Source of the DNA: Bacteroidales bacterium
GTDB lineage: Bacteria; Bacteroidota; Bacteroidia; Bacteroidales; UBA932
Length of the DNA stretch: 64,000 nt
Direction: 5' to 3'
NCBI GenBank assembly: GCA_017428725.1
Contig: JAFRQH010000003.1
Location: 62,001-126,000 of the forward strand
Part shown: one piece after another, positions 16,994 to 24,794 of the stretch
Position numbering within the stretch: position 1 is the first letter of the stretch
Layout of the letters: every line of letters begins with the position of its first letter
Notes under the pieces: model-generated
Told to the model about the DNA's origin: nothing
The model's database searches: none
What the model saw: only the letters and a program-made list of their open reading frames with translations
Program-made: the position numbers and the translations under genes

Positions 16994-18244
16994 TTAACAG
17001 TCAATCTTGCGCAGGGCCACGCAGGCGTCGTGGCCGCCGAAGCCCAGGGAGTTGGACACCGCCACCGTGACGGGGCGCTCAACGGCGCTGAGCGGGGTGT
17101 AGTCCAGGTCGCACTCCGGATCCGGGTTGGTCAGCCCGATGGTCGGCGGGATGATCCCGTCGCGCAGCGCCAGGGCGCTCGCGAGGATCTCCGCCGCGCC
17201 CGTGCCGCCGACCATATGGCCGGTCATCGACTTGGTGGAGCTGATGGAAGCGCGGCGTGCATCCTCCTCACCCAGGGCGAGCTTGATGGCGAGCGTCTCC
17301 GTCTTGTCGTTGAGCAGGGTCCCCGTGCCGTGGGCATTGATGTAGAGGTCCTCCCCCGCCTTGTAGTCGGACTGGGTCAGCGCGGCGCGGATGGCCCGGG
17401 AGGCGGGCACGCCGTCCGGGCGCGGCGCCGTGGCGTGGTAAGCGTCGTTGAAGTTGCCGTAGCCCGTGACCTCGGCGAGGATCCGGGCGCCGCGCGCGAG
17501 GGCGTGGCCGTATTCTTCGAGGATGAGCATCGCGGCGCCCTCGGCGAGCACGAAGCCGCCGCGGTCGGCGCTGAAGGGCAGCGAGGCGCGCAGCGGGTCC
17601 TCGGCGCGGGTCAGCGCGTGCGCACTGACGAAACCGCCGAAGGCCAGCGGGTTCAGCACGGCCTCGGTGCCGCCCGTGATCACGGCGTCGGCGAAGCCGT
17701 ATCTGACGGCGCGGAAGGCCTCGCCGACGGACTGCGTGCTGGAGGCGCAGGCGGCCGTGGTGGTGAGGTTGGCGCCCTCTGCGCCATACTGGATGGCGAT
17801 GTTGCCCGCGGCGATGTTGCCGATCATCTTGGGGATGAACAGCGGCGAGACGCGGTCGGCGCCTTCGTCGAGCATCACTTTCGTCTGCTCGATGAAGGTC
17901 TGCATCCCGCCGATGCCGGTGCCGATGTAGATGCCGAGCCGGTCGGGCTCGATGTTGGTCCCGGCCTCCAGGCCGCTCTCCTGCATCGCCTGGGCGGCTG
18001 CCGCCTGGGCGAAGAGGCAGAAACGGTCGTTGCGGCGGGCGTCCTTGGGGCTGATCCCGAAGGCTGCCGGGTTGAAATCCCGCACCACGCCGGCCACCCG
18101 CACCGGGAGGCCCCATTCCGCCAGTTCGGGATAAAGGCTGATACCGCAGCGGCCCGCCTTGAGGGCGGACCAGAAGCTTTCGGTATCGTTACCGACCGGC
18201 GAGATGACGCCGGTGCCGGTGATGACGACTCTTCTCTCTTCCAT
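16994..18244 (-). CDS. fabF: 3-oxoacyl-ACP synthase II (KAS II)
   Basis: A 416-residue condensing enzyme. The Cys-His-His triad is complete: Cys166 in 'TTAACASSTQ', His in 'NAHGTGTLLNDKTE' and His in 'MTGHMVGGTGAAE'. It extends acyl-ACP by two carbons with malonyl-ACP. The ATG overlaps the stop of the upstream acyl-AMP ligase by one base, indicating tight coupling. The cluster ligase-fabF-fabZ, without ACP, suggests a specialised acyl chain or a housekeeping set split across the genome. Confidence 0.92.
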   Translation of the reverse strand: MEERRVVITGTGVISPVGNDTESFWSALKAGRCGISLYPELAEWGLPVRVAGVVRDFNPAAFGISPKDARRNDRFCLFAQAAAAQAMQESGLEAGTNIEPDRLGIYIGTGIGGMQTFIEQTKVMLDEGADRVSPLFIPKMIGNIAAGNIAIQYGAEGANLTTTAACASSTQSVGEAFRAVRYGFADAVITGGTEAVLNPLAFGGFVSAHALTRAEDPLRASLPFSADRGGFVLAEGAAMLILEEYGHALARGARILAEVTGYGNFNDAYHATAPRPDGVPASRAIRAALTQSDYKAGEDLYINAHGTGTLLNDKTETLAIKLALGEEDARRASISSTKSMTGHMVGGTGAAEILASALALRDGIIPPTIGLTNPDPECDLDYTPLSAVERPVTVAVSNSLGFGGHDACVALRKIDC

Positions 18245-19896
18245 TACCTGTACATGAATCTCCGGATGCTGCCCTTCGGGGTCTTGGAGAACGGCTCGAA
18301 GCGGAGCTCGAAATCATTGACCGCGGAGTAGCCGGGCAACTTGTTGTTGAGGGCCACGATGTTCTGGCGCATGATGGCATCGAGCCCGTCGGCGCCGATG
18401 CCGGCCTTGTCGAGGGCGTCCATATTCGGGACGATGAGGGCCACGATCTTGTGGCTGCGCTGCAGGACGATGGACTCGGCCACATAGGGCAACTCATTGA
18501 GGATCACCTCGATCTCTTCGGGATACACGTTCTGTCCGCTCTCGGAGAGGATCATGTTCTTGCTGCGGCCCAGCAGGAAGACGTTGTTGTCCTTGTCCAC
18601 CGTGCCGATGTCGCCGGTGCGGAACCAGCCGTCCTTGAGGACCTCGGCCGTGGCCTCGGGGTTCTTGTAGTAGCCCACGAACACGACGTCGCCCTTGACG
18701 TAGAGTTCGCCGGCGATGTTCTCCGGGTCCGGAGAGTCGATGCGGAGCTCCATCACCTCGGGGAGGTACTCGCCGCAGGACTTGGGCACGTAGCGGCCCA
18801 CCTTGCCGTAGGAGACGATCGGAGCGAGTTCGGTCAGGCCGTAGCCCGTGATGAAGGGGACCTGGAGCTTGTAGACCAGCAGGGACTCCACCTCCGAAGG
18901 GATGGCCGAGCCGCCCGTGGCGAAGACCTCGATCTTGCCGCCGGTCTCGCTCATCAGCTTGTCATAGAGCTTCTTGCAGTATTCCGGATGGTTCTTGTAG
19001 TCCTTGAACTTCTCCTGTCCTTCGGGGCTGTGGATCTCGGAGCCCAGGATGTACTCGATGAGCTTGACGAAGATGAGGGGCACCCCGTAGAAAATGCGGG
19101 GCTTGACCTGCATCAGCGCCTCCTGGACATTCATCGGGATCGGCGGGAGGCCGAGCACGGTCACGTGCATCCCGAGGGTCAGCGGGATCACCACGTCGCA
19201 CATCAGGCCGAAGCTGTGGGCGTGCGGCAGCAGGCTCAGGTAGTTCTCCCACTTGTGGAACGGGAAGCCCGGGGTGATGGCCTGGACGTTGGCGGTGTAG
19301 TTGCGGTAGGTCAGCATCACGCCCTTCGGGTTGCCGGTGGAGCCGGAGGTGTAGAGGATGGCGCAGACATCGTCGATGTCCGGGTCCACCACCTTGAAGT
19401 CAGCCGGCTGCATCCCGACGGGATATTTCCCGGCCAGGAGCTGTGCGCCGGCGGCATAGAGCTCGCCCACGCCCTCGCGGCTGGCGAGCACCGCGCCGCT
19501 CTGGCAGTCGATGACGCAGAGCAGCTGCGGCATCTGCGCGAAGTCCATCGCGTCGAAGATCCGCTTCTCGGTGTAGAGGATGCGGCTGTCGGAATGGGCC
19601 ACCAGTTTCTGCGTGTCGGCGGGGGTGAAGGCGTTGTAGAGCTGCACGGCCACGTAGCCCTTGCTCACGGCGGCGTAGAAGATGGAGGCGCCCAGGGCGC
19701 AGGGACGGGTGTTGATGGCTATCTTGTCGCCGCGCTGCAGGCCGGCTTTCTTCCAGACCAGGTCCAGGGTCTCGATCCGCTCGGCAAGCTCGCGGTAGGT
19801 AATCGTGGATTTGCGGAAATCGGTCAGCGCGGGACGGTCCCAGCTGTCGCGGACGGCGCCCTCGAAGAGGCGGATGAAATTGTCGATCTTAAGCAT
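18244..19896 (-). CDS. AMP-dependent acyl ligase (long-chain acyl-CoA synthetase-like)
   Basis: A 550-residue adenylate-forming enzyme. The AMP-binding P-loop 'YTSGSTGNPKGVM' (about residues 180-192), 'GYGLTELAP' and 'GWFRTGDIGTVDKDNNVFLLGRSK' are all present, and the final 'KTPKGSIRRFMYR' holds the catalytic Lys. It probably activates fatty acids to acyl-AMP and then to CoA or ACP thioesters. It heads the operon with fabF and fabZ. A paralogue lies at 48373-50019; both share 'FTP' plus a 'HS' motif near residue 100 and the same C-terminal pattern. Confidence 0.87.
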   Translation of the reverse strand: MLKIDNFIRLFEGAVRDSWDRPALTDFRKSTITYRELAERIETLDLVWKKAGLQRGDKIAINTRPCALGASIFYAAVSKGYVAVQLYNAFTPADTQKLVAHSDSRILYTEKRIFDAMDFAQMPQLLCVIDCQSGAVLASREGVGELYAAGAQLLAGKYPVGMQPADFKVVDPDIDDVCAILYTSGSTGNPKGVMLTYRNYTANVQAITPGFPFHKWENYLSLLPHAHSFGLMCDVVIPLTLGMHVTVLGLPPIPMNVQEALMQVKPRIFYGVPLIFVKLIEYILGSEIHSPEGQEKFKDYKNHPEYCKKLYDKLMSETGGKIEVFATGGSAIPSEVESLLVYKLQVPFITGYGLTELAPIVSYGKVGRYVPKSCGEYLPEVMELRIDSPDPENIAGELYVKGDVVFVGYYKNPEATAEVLKDGWFRTGDIGTVDKDNNVFLLGRSKNMILSESGQNVYPEEIEVILNELPYVAESIVLQRSHKIVALIVPNMDALDKAGIGADGLDAIMRQNIVALNNKLPGYSAVNDFELRFEPFSKTPKGSIRRFMYR

Positions 19897-19925
19897 CGTG
19901 TTTCAGGTTTCAGTTAATTCGGCTG

Positions 19926-19959
19926 CGAAGATATGCCTAATTTCCACAACCGGGTCAAA
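19926..19959 (-). promoter_or_regulatory. Possible promoter for the ligase-fabF-fabZ operon
   Basis: On the minus strand a TTTG (about 19956-19959) precedes TATCTTCG (19926-19933, one mismatch to TAnnTTTG) by 22 bases. The remaining gap to 20120 holds only short GC-rich palindromes and no gene that I can see. Confidence 0.35.
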
Positions 19960-20123
19960 CAAAAAAAGAAATGTGGCCAAATTCCCAGCCTGTGTCGGCG
20001 AAATCCTGTTTGAAGGGGCGAGTTGCCGGTCAGTCAGGAACCTCTGGCCGGCTGCAAAATTACCGCGCGCCCCTCACGCGCGCAAAAAAGGGGAACCGGC
20101 GGACGAAAAATGTGACGAATGGC

Positions 20124-20153
20124 TTGTTTTGCGGAAAAAAGGGCCTAACTTTG
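20124..20153 (+). promoter_or_regulatory. Promoter for the LytTR gene (TTG-N19-TAACTTTG)
   Basis: TTG at 20124-20126 and TAACTTTG at 20146-20153, 19 bases apart; the ATG follows 34 bases later. Confidence 0.65.
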
Positions 20154-20187
20154 GGACGAAATTTGACAAAAGAAAGTTTTATCCCAG

Positions 20188-20991
20188 ATGAATACACAGC
20201 TCAGAATCGGCAAGACATATCGCTCGCAGCTCCTGTACGTCGTCCTGTTGCCGGCTTTCTTCGCAGGTTTCTGCTTCCTCTACGACCCGTTCGGGATGAA
20301 GGACTACTACCAAGTAGGCGGGATGAGTTTCGGCTTCCATTTCCTGATGCTCGCCTGCATCCTGCTCGCGATCCTCGCGCTGACTCGCCTGGTTTTCAGC
20401 GCCCTCTACAAGCACATTCCCTTCAAATGGTGGCACTATGTAGTATGGTGCATCGGGGAGACTTTCGTCTTCGCCTGTTTCATGGCGATGTACACGACGC
20501 TCTTCTATGCCGGGCAGTACAACTACTTCGTCGTCCTGTCCAGGAGTTTCAAGTTCGCCTACCTCATCCTGATCTATCCCTACCTGTTCCTCTGCATGAT
20601 GCAGGTCATCCTCAACAAGGACGCCGACCTCAACGCCGAGCCGGCGGAGACCCTGGTCAAGTTCTATGACGAACACAAGCGGCTCAAGCTCACCATCGAC
20701 CCCTCGGCGATCATCTGCATCCAGGCCGACGCCAACTACATCATCCTGCGCTACATGGACGCCGACCGCATCAAGGAATTCATGCTGCGCGCTTCGATGA
20801 AAAGCGTCGAGCACACGGTCGAGGGCCACGGACTGGTCCGCTGCCACCGCTCCTACTTCGTCAATCCCCGCTACGTCAAGATGCTCAGCAAGAACCGCGA
20901 AGGGATGATCACGGCAGAACTGCTGCACCCGGAGGTGGCTTCCATCCCGGTCAGCAAGCAGTTCTACCAGAAACTGTCAGAATTGCTGTAG
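20188..20991 (+). CDS. Membrane-anchored LytTR DNA-binding protein
   Basis: A 267-residue regulator. Four transmembrane helices occupy residues ~15-155 ('LLYVVLLPAFFAGFCFLY', 'FHFLMLACILLAILAL', a third near 90-110 and 'FAYLILIYPYLFLCMMQVI'). Residues ~165-267 form a LytTR domain ('IICIQADANYIILRYMD', 'LVRCHRSYFVNPRYV'), which binds DNA as beta-strands. Without a receiver or kinase domain it may sense a membrane signal directly. It has its own promoter and stands alone, so targets cannot be named. Its last 15 bases (20977-20991) overlap the 3' end of the converging GH2 gene. Confidence 0.85.
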   Translation: MNTQLRIGKTYRSQLLYVVLLPAFFAGFCFLYDPFGMKDYYQVGGMSFGFHFLMLACILLAILALTRLVFSALYKHIPFKWWHYVVWCIGETFVFACFMAMYTTLFYAGQYNYFVVLSRSFKFAYLILIYPYLFLCMMQVILNKDADLNAEPAETLVKFYDEHKRLKLTIDPSAIICIQADANYIILRYMDADRIKEFMLRASMKSVEHTVEGHGLVRCHRSYFVNPRYVKMLSKNREGMITAELLHPEVASIPVSKQFYQKLSELL

Positions 20992-23727
20992 CGGCGCCGA
21001 GGGGGCGAAGCCGGGCGGGAAGAAGCCCGGGAAGCGGAACGGCTCCGGCTCGCGCAGCAGCTCCTCCATCTCGCTGGCCCCGACCTTGCCCTGGGGCTTG
21101 AAGGCCGTCGAATTCATATAATCCAGCAGGCTCCGGCGCAGGGTCTGCACGTCCGAGCGCTCCGACGGCTCCTCTCCGAGCAGGTCCATCGCGCTGAGCA
21201 GCAGGCGTCCGCTCTCGCACTGGGCCTCGAAGATATAGGCCAGGTGGCGGTTCTGCGTGAAGTTGTCCACAGCCTCCACGATGGTCCCCACCTGCGGCAG
21301 CGCATCGATGTTCAGGGCCTTGGAATGCTTGGTCAGGTACCACCACTGCCAGTCGCTGTGCATCGCGGTCGGGAACTCCGCGAGCGCGGGGTGGGCGGGA
21401 TCGCACAGGATGCCCATCGTGCCGGCCTCGCGCGGGAAGAAGGCGGGGCTCCAGAACACGGGCACGAACTTGCCGGCACTGCCCCGCAGCTTGGACGGAT
21501 CCGGGCTCAGCAGGACGGTCCCGCCCTGCTGGAGGACCGGGAGGGCCTCCTCCCAGGTGCGTGCGAGCGTGACCTCACCGGGATCCTCCTCCACGGCGTC
21601 AGGGTACACCCAGATGTGCCAGCTGTTCTTCCACTGCGTGCCCTTCAGGCCCACTTCGAGGGTCAGCTGGGCCGCATCCGCAAAGCCCTTGAGGGGCACC
21701 TCGATGCGCTCGGTCAGCACGGAATTGCCGCCCGTGAACAGCTCCTGGTCCTTGAAGACGCCGGAGGCCACGGTCTTGGAGCCGTCGGTCAGGCTCCAGA
21801 CCACGTCGGCCGTCAGGTCCTTCGGACCGTAATTGGCAATCTCCACGCTGGCCGTGAACAACTCGTCCTCCGCCCACCAGGGCTTGGAGAAACGCGCCAG
21901 CGGCGTCACGGGAGCGCAGGCCTGGCGGAACCATTCCGGGCTCACCAGCCCCTTGTTGTCCCAGAAGGCATCCACGAGCCCCACCAGGGCCGTGGACTGG
22001 CCGCTGAAGTCCTGCAGGCCCAGCAGTTGGAAGCCGCTCAGGCGTGGGGTGCGCAGCGCGCGCTCGACCTCCTCCTTGTAGAGGATGGCGCCCAGCCGGC
22101 CGGAAGCCATCGTCCAATCCTCCGCCTTGTCCAGCAAGCCCTTGGATTCCATGATGTTGCGCAGGCCCTTGAAGTTCAAGGGATCCAGCACGCCCGTGTA
22201 CTTGCTGATTTCGGACAGGTGCGGATACACGGCATACTGCCCCACCTCGTGGGAGATCATCGGCAGGTCGAAGTCGGCCGTGTACGGGGAGAAGTCGCTC
22301 CGGAAGTCCGGGGACTGGCTGTCCAGGTAGTCCTGGCCGCGGATCTGGCCGATGTAGGTGCGGGAGGCCACGTAGAACTGGTCCTCGGGCTCGGGGTAGC
22401 CCTTATGGCCCGTCCCCATCGAGTACGTGGAGTTGGAATAGATGTGGCGCGGGTCCGCCTTCTTCATATAGCGCAGCATCTCGTTGAGCCAGTCGTAGCC
22501 ACGGTCCAGCTCGTTGCCGCAGGTCAGCATGCAGAAGGACGGATGGTTGCCGTAGATGGCGATGATGCGGTCGTATTCCGACTTGAGGAAATGGTTCATC
22601 TCCGGCTGCCCGATGTTGCGGGCCCAGTCGGGCAGCTCCACCTGAAGGTAGAGGCCCAGGCGGTCCGCCACGCGGAATGCGGCGTCAGGCGGGCACCAGG
22701 AGTGGAAACGGATATGGTTCAGGCCCCATTCCTGGCAGACCTTGAACTCCTTCTCCCAGCCCTTCTCGTCGAGGGGCGGCGTGCCGGTCAGCGGGTAGAT
22801 GCAGCAGTTGAGCGTGCCGCGCAGGAAAATCCGGCGGCCGTTGACTTCGATATGGTCCCCGGCCCGCACGAAGTCGCGCAGGCCGAACTGCACCGCGCGG
22901 AAGTCCTCGCCGCAGCGCACGAACAGGGTCTGCAGGTTCGGGGAGAACTCGTCCCAGAGCTTGGCGTCCTTGCAATCCAGGGTATATTCGACCACCGTCG
23001 TGTCGCCCTGCAGGGCCACCTCCTGGCGGGAGGCGGCGCCGCGCGGCTTGTAGACCAGCGCGACCTTGGCGGCCTTGGGGTCGTGGCGCACCAGCACGGT
23101 GCGCACCCGCGCCTTCCGGGCCGCGGCGTCGGGATACACGTCCACCTGCGCGATCTCCACCGGCTCCAGCGCCGTCAGGGAGATCTCGCCAAGCACGCCG
23201 TTCCAGATGATCTGGGTGTCGTTGGTGTAGGCGTGGGCCAGCAGCGAGGGGTTCACGTTGTAGCGCTGGCGGTTGTCGATGCGCAGCATCAGCTCGTGCC
23301 TGCCGGCGGACAGGCCCTCCGGGATCAGATAGCGGTGCGGCGTGGTCAGGCTCTCCTCGGCGCCGGCCACCGGCTTGCCGTCCACCCAGACGGCGCTGGT
23401 CCAGATCACGCGCTCGAGCTTGAGGGCGAGCGGCTTGCCGGCCATCGCCGCCGGGACCGTGATGTCGCGCTTGTAGAAGGCAGCGCCGATGAAGGAATGC
23501 TTGCGCGTCAGGCGCTGGATCTGCGGGCCGGTGATGGCGGGCTCCAGCGTGTTCGGCGTCCCCAGGCCGGCGTCGTCGGTCGTACCGGGCAGGTGCATCG
23601 GCTGGAAGGTGGCCAGGCTGTCCAGGCTCACCTGCCAGGTGCCGGACAGATCCAGGGAATTGTGCCGCGGCGTACAGGAGACGGCCAGCAGCACGAGGGC
23701 GGAAAGGAGAATGGTCAGACGTTTCAT
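20977..23727 (-). CDS. Glycoside hydrolase family 2 lipoprotein
   Basis: A 916-residue lipoprotein (lipobox AVSC, Cys18) with GH2 layout: sugar-binding jelly roll (~25-185), Ig-like domain (~190-290), and a TIM barrel (~290-600) with general acid Glu406 in 'TCGNELD' and nucleophile Glu494 in 'ISHEVGQ'. An extra C-terminal ~300 residues include an Ig-like segment and a Rossmann-like stretch ('VLQQGGTVLLSPDPSKL'). GH2 members cleave beta-galactosides, beta-glucuronides or beta-mannosides; the substrate is not evident. It stands outside the SusCD operon but close to its regulator. A strong promoter places the transcript start almost at the ATG. Confidence 0.85.
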   Translation of the reverse strand: MKRLTILLSALVLLAVSCTPRHNSLDLSGTWQVSLDSLATFQPMHLPGTTDDAGLGTPNTLEPAITGPQIQRLTRKHSFIGAAFYKRDITVPAAMAGKPLALKLERVIWTSAVWVDGKPVAGAEESLTTPHRYLIPEGLSAGRHELMLRIDNRQRYNVNPSLLAHAYTNDTQIIWNGVLGEISLTALEPVEIAQVDVYPDAAARKARVRTVLVRHDPKAAKVALVYKPRGAASRQEVALQGDTTVVEYTLDCKDAKLWDEFSPNLQTLFVRCGEDFRAVQFGLRDFVRAGDHIEVNGRRIFLRGTLNCCIYPLTGTPPLDEKGWEKEFKVCQEWGLNHIRFHSWCPPDAAFRVADRLGLYLQVELPDWARNIGQPEMNHFLKSEYDRIIAIYGNHPSFCMLTCGNELDRGYDWLNEMLRYMKKADPRHIYSNSTYSMGTGHKGYPEPEDQFYVASRTYIGQIRGQDYLDSQSPDFRSDFSPYTADFDLPMISHEVGQYAVYPHLSEISKYTGVLDPLNFKGLRNIMESKGLLDKAEDWTMASGRLGAILYKEEVERALRTPRLSGFQLLGLQDFSGQSTALVGLVDAFWDNKGLVSPEWFRQACAPVTPLARFSKPWWAEDELFTASVEIANYGPKDLTADVVWSLTDGSKTVASGVFKDQELFTGGNSVLTERIEVPLKGFADAAQLTLEVGLKGTQWKNSWHIWVYPDAVEEDPGEVTLARTWEEALPVLQQGGTVLLSPDPSKLRGSAGKFVPVFWSPAFFPREAGTMGILCDPAHPALAEFPTAMHSDWQWWYLTKHSKALNIDALPQVGTIVEAVDNFTQNRHLAYIFEAQCESGRLLLSAMDLLGEEPSERSDVQTLRRSLLDYMNSTAFKPQGKVGASEMEELLREPEPFRFPGFFPPGFAPSAPLQQF

Positions 23728-23732
23728 ATCTT

Positions 23733-23763
23733 CAAAGTTAGGTTTTTATCGCAAAAAACTCAA
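23733..23763 (-). promoter_or_regulatory. Promoter for the GH2 gene (TTG-N20-TAACTTTG), near-leaderless
   Basis: On the minus strand TTG (23761-23763), 20 bases, then TAACTTTG (23733-23740). Only five bases separate the -7 box from the ATG at 23727, so the mRNA should begin at or almost at the start codon. Confidence 0.65.
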
Positions 23764-23769
23764 GAAAAA

Positions 23770-23801
23770 TTTGGAGAATTCGAAAGATTGGCCTACCTTT
23801 G
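23770..23801 (+). promoter_or_regulatory. Promoter for the tRNA-Lys pair (TTTG-N20-TACCTTTG)
   Basis: TTTG at 23770-23773 and TACCTTTG at 23794-23801 with the ideal 20-base spacing, 16 bases before the first tRNA. It lies back-to-back with the GH2 promoter. Confidence 0.75.
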
Positions 23802-23817
23802 CCATCCCAAAACGGAG

Positions 23818-23890
23818 GACTCGTTAGCTCAGTTGGTAGAGCACAACACTTTTAATGTTGGGGTCTCGGGTTCGAGCCCCGAACGGGTCA
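23818..23890 (+). tRNA. tRNA-Lys (anticodon TTT)
   Basis: A 73-base cloverleaf. The acceptor stem GACTCGT pairs with ACGGGTC (one G-T pair), the anticodon loop CTTTTAA holds TTT at 23851-23853, and the T-arm reads 'GGGTTCGAGCCCC'. The 3' CCA is not encoded. First of two lysine tRNAs on one transcript. Confidence 0.95.
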
Positions 23891-23924
23891 CGAAAGTGGA
23901 CGAGTTTTTTCGTTTGACAATACT

Positions 23925-23997
23925 GCTTCCTTAGCTCAGTTGGTAGAGCACCTGACTCTTAATCAGGGTGTCTAGGGTTCGAGCCCCTAAGGGAGCA
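23925..23997 (+). tRNA. tRNA-Lys (anticodon CTT)
   Basis: A 73-base cloverleaf. The acceptor stem GCTTCCT pairs with AGGGAGC; the anticodon loop CTCTTAA holds CTT at 23958-23960. CCA is not encoded. Its last seven bases also form one arm of a long inverted repeat with the terminator behind it. Confidence 0.95.
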
Positions 23998-24036
23998 CAA
24001 AAATAGCCTTTCAGCGTTGCTGAGAGGCTATTTTTG
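23998..24036 (+). terminator. Terminator of the tRNA-Lys transcript
   Basis: An 18-bp stem (23998-24015 with 24019-24036, one G-T pair) around a three-base loop, ending in a T-run. Pairing continues outward: GGGAGCA at the tRNA 3' end (23991-23997) is complementary to TGCTCCC at 24037-24043, giving a 25-bp inverted repeat. Confidence 0.85.
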
Positions 24037-24176
24037 TGCTCCCGGTCCCCTATGACTGGGGGCCGTATCCCCCAGACCCCCTGCGTCGCTGCGCTCCGAA
24101 TCGGCCTCAGCGATGCTGGGGCGCTTTTGCGTGCTCCCGGTTCCGTCCTCAAAAACGCCCAGGTGTAAGGATAAGT
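24037..24176. repeat. Repeat-rich non-coding stretch with a degenerate copy of the tRNA terminator
   Basis: No gene seen. It holds a 7-bp hairpin (CTGGGGG ... CCCCCAG, about 24056-24076), an 18-base motif at 24085-24102 that recurs at 58489-58506 with one change, and at about 24105-24142 a weaker copy of the terminator region ('TCAGCGATGCTGGGG' then 'CGTGCTCCCGG', compared with 'TCAGCGTTGCTGAGAGG' then 'TGTGCTCCCGG' at 24012-24046). Confidence 0.5.
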
Positions 24177-24263
24177 CGTGCATAACGTCCGGAAAAAGCA
24201 GACGTTATGCACGTTTTCGGCCATTTTCGGCCACAACGTCCCGGATTTCCGGACGTTGTGCAC
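24177..24263. repeat. Double hairpin built from one related stem sequence
   Basis: Hairpin 1 has a 13-bp perfect stem (24177-24189 with 24201-24213) and an 11-base loop. Hairpin 2 has a 10-bp perfect stem (24232-24241 with 24251-24260) and a nine-base loop. Both stems carry AACGTC; 24178-24195 and 24246-24263 also form a longer inverted repeat (17 of 18 bases). Confidence 0.6.
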
Positions 24264-24329
24264 AGTAAGGCTCGCCAGGTGTCGGCGGGGGTCCACCGTC
24301 TGGACCCTCACCCGCAAAACAGCCCCCAG

Positions 24330-24659
24330 ACGGGGTGAGAATGTGGTCCAGGCGCCCCCGTAGTTGACCTGCCAGACCTTCGTGCCGTCCAGCTTGTAGC
24401 AGGTCAGCAGCTCCCCCTTCTCGTCCTCGGTGAGACCGGCCGTGTAGATGAAACCGTCGCTCACCAGGGCGCTGGAATTGCCCTTGCCGGCATCGTTGAC
24501 CACCCACAGCTTCTCAGGGCGGCCGGCAGGCCACTCCTTGAGGAGATTCTTCTCGGCAGGATAGATGCCGCAATGGTTGACACCCCGGAAAGTAACCAGC
24601 TGGGCGTGGGCACCCACAGTGAAGAGCACGAGGAAGAGAAAGGACAGGAAACGTTTCAT
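24330..24659 (-). pseudogene. Truncated PQQ-like beta-propeller protein gene
   Basis: The ATG at 24659 starts a good signal peptide ('MKRFLSFLFLVLFTVGAHAQ') and about 90 residues that read like the beginning of a PQQ/BamB-like beta-propeller ('AGKGNSSALVSDGFIYTAGL', 'YKLDGTKVWQVNYGGAW'). After about residue 109 (near 24330) the frame stays open but turns into non-protein-like sequence that runs through the hairpin repeats and even the tRNA complement. Family members are usually several hundred residues with repeated propeller blades, so most of the gene seems to have been deleted, with the break at or near the repeat array. No frame downstream restores it. Confidence 0.6.
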
Positions 24660-24758
24660 ATCTTACGGCAATAATTGGAGTTACACGATCTGCAGAAGCC
24701 AGAGATAAACAATGGTTTTCTTAATTGCAATGCGTGTCCGCCCAAACGGGTTTTTTCG

Positions 24759-24766
24759 TATCTTTG
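24759..24766 (+). promoter_or_regulatory. -7 element for the HTCS regulator
   Basis: TATCTTTG matches TAnnTTTG, 28 bases before the ATG. No good -33 seen. Confidence 0.5.
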
Positions 24767-24794
24767 TTTTTACTGAACACGCAAGCCGGATCCA

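Noticed and set aside
23931..24659. A 242-codon minus-strand frame spanning the second tRNA and the repeats
   Set aside because: Only its first ~109 codons look like protein. The rest is the complement of hairpins and of a tRNA gene, so it is treated as a truncated gene, not a full CDS.
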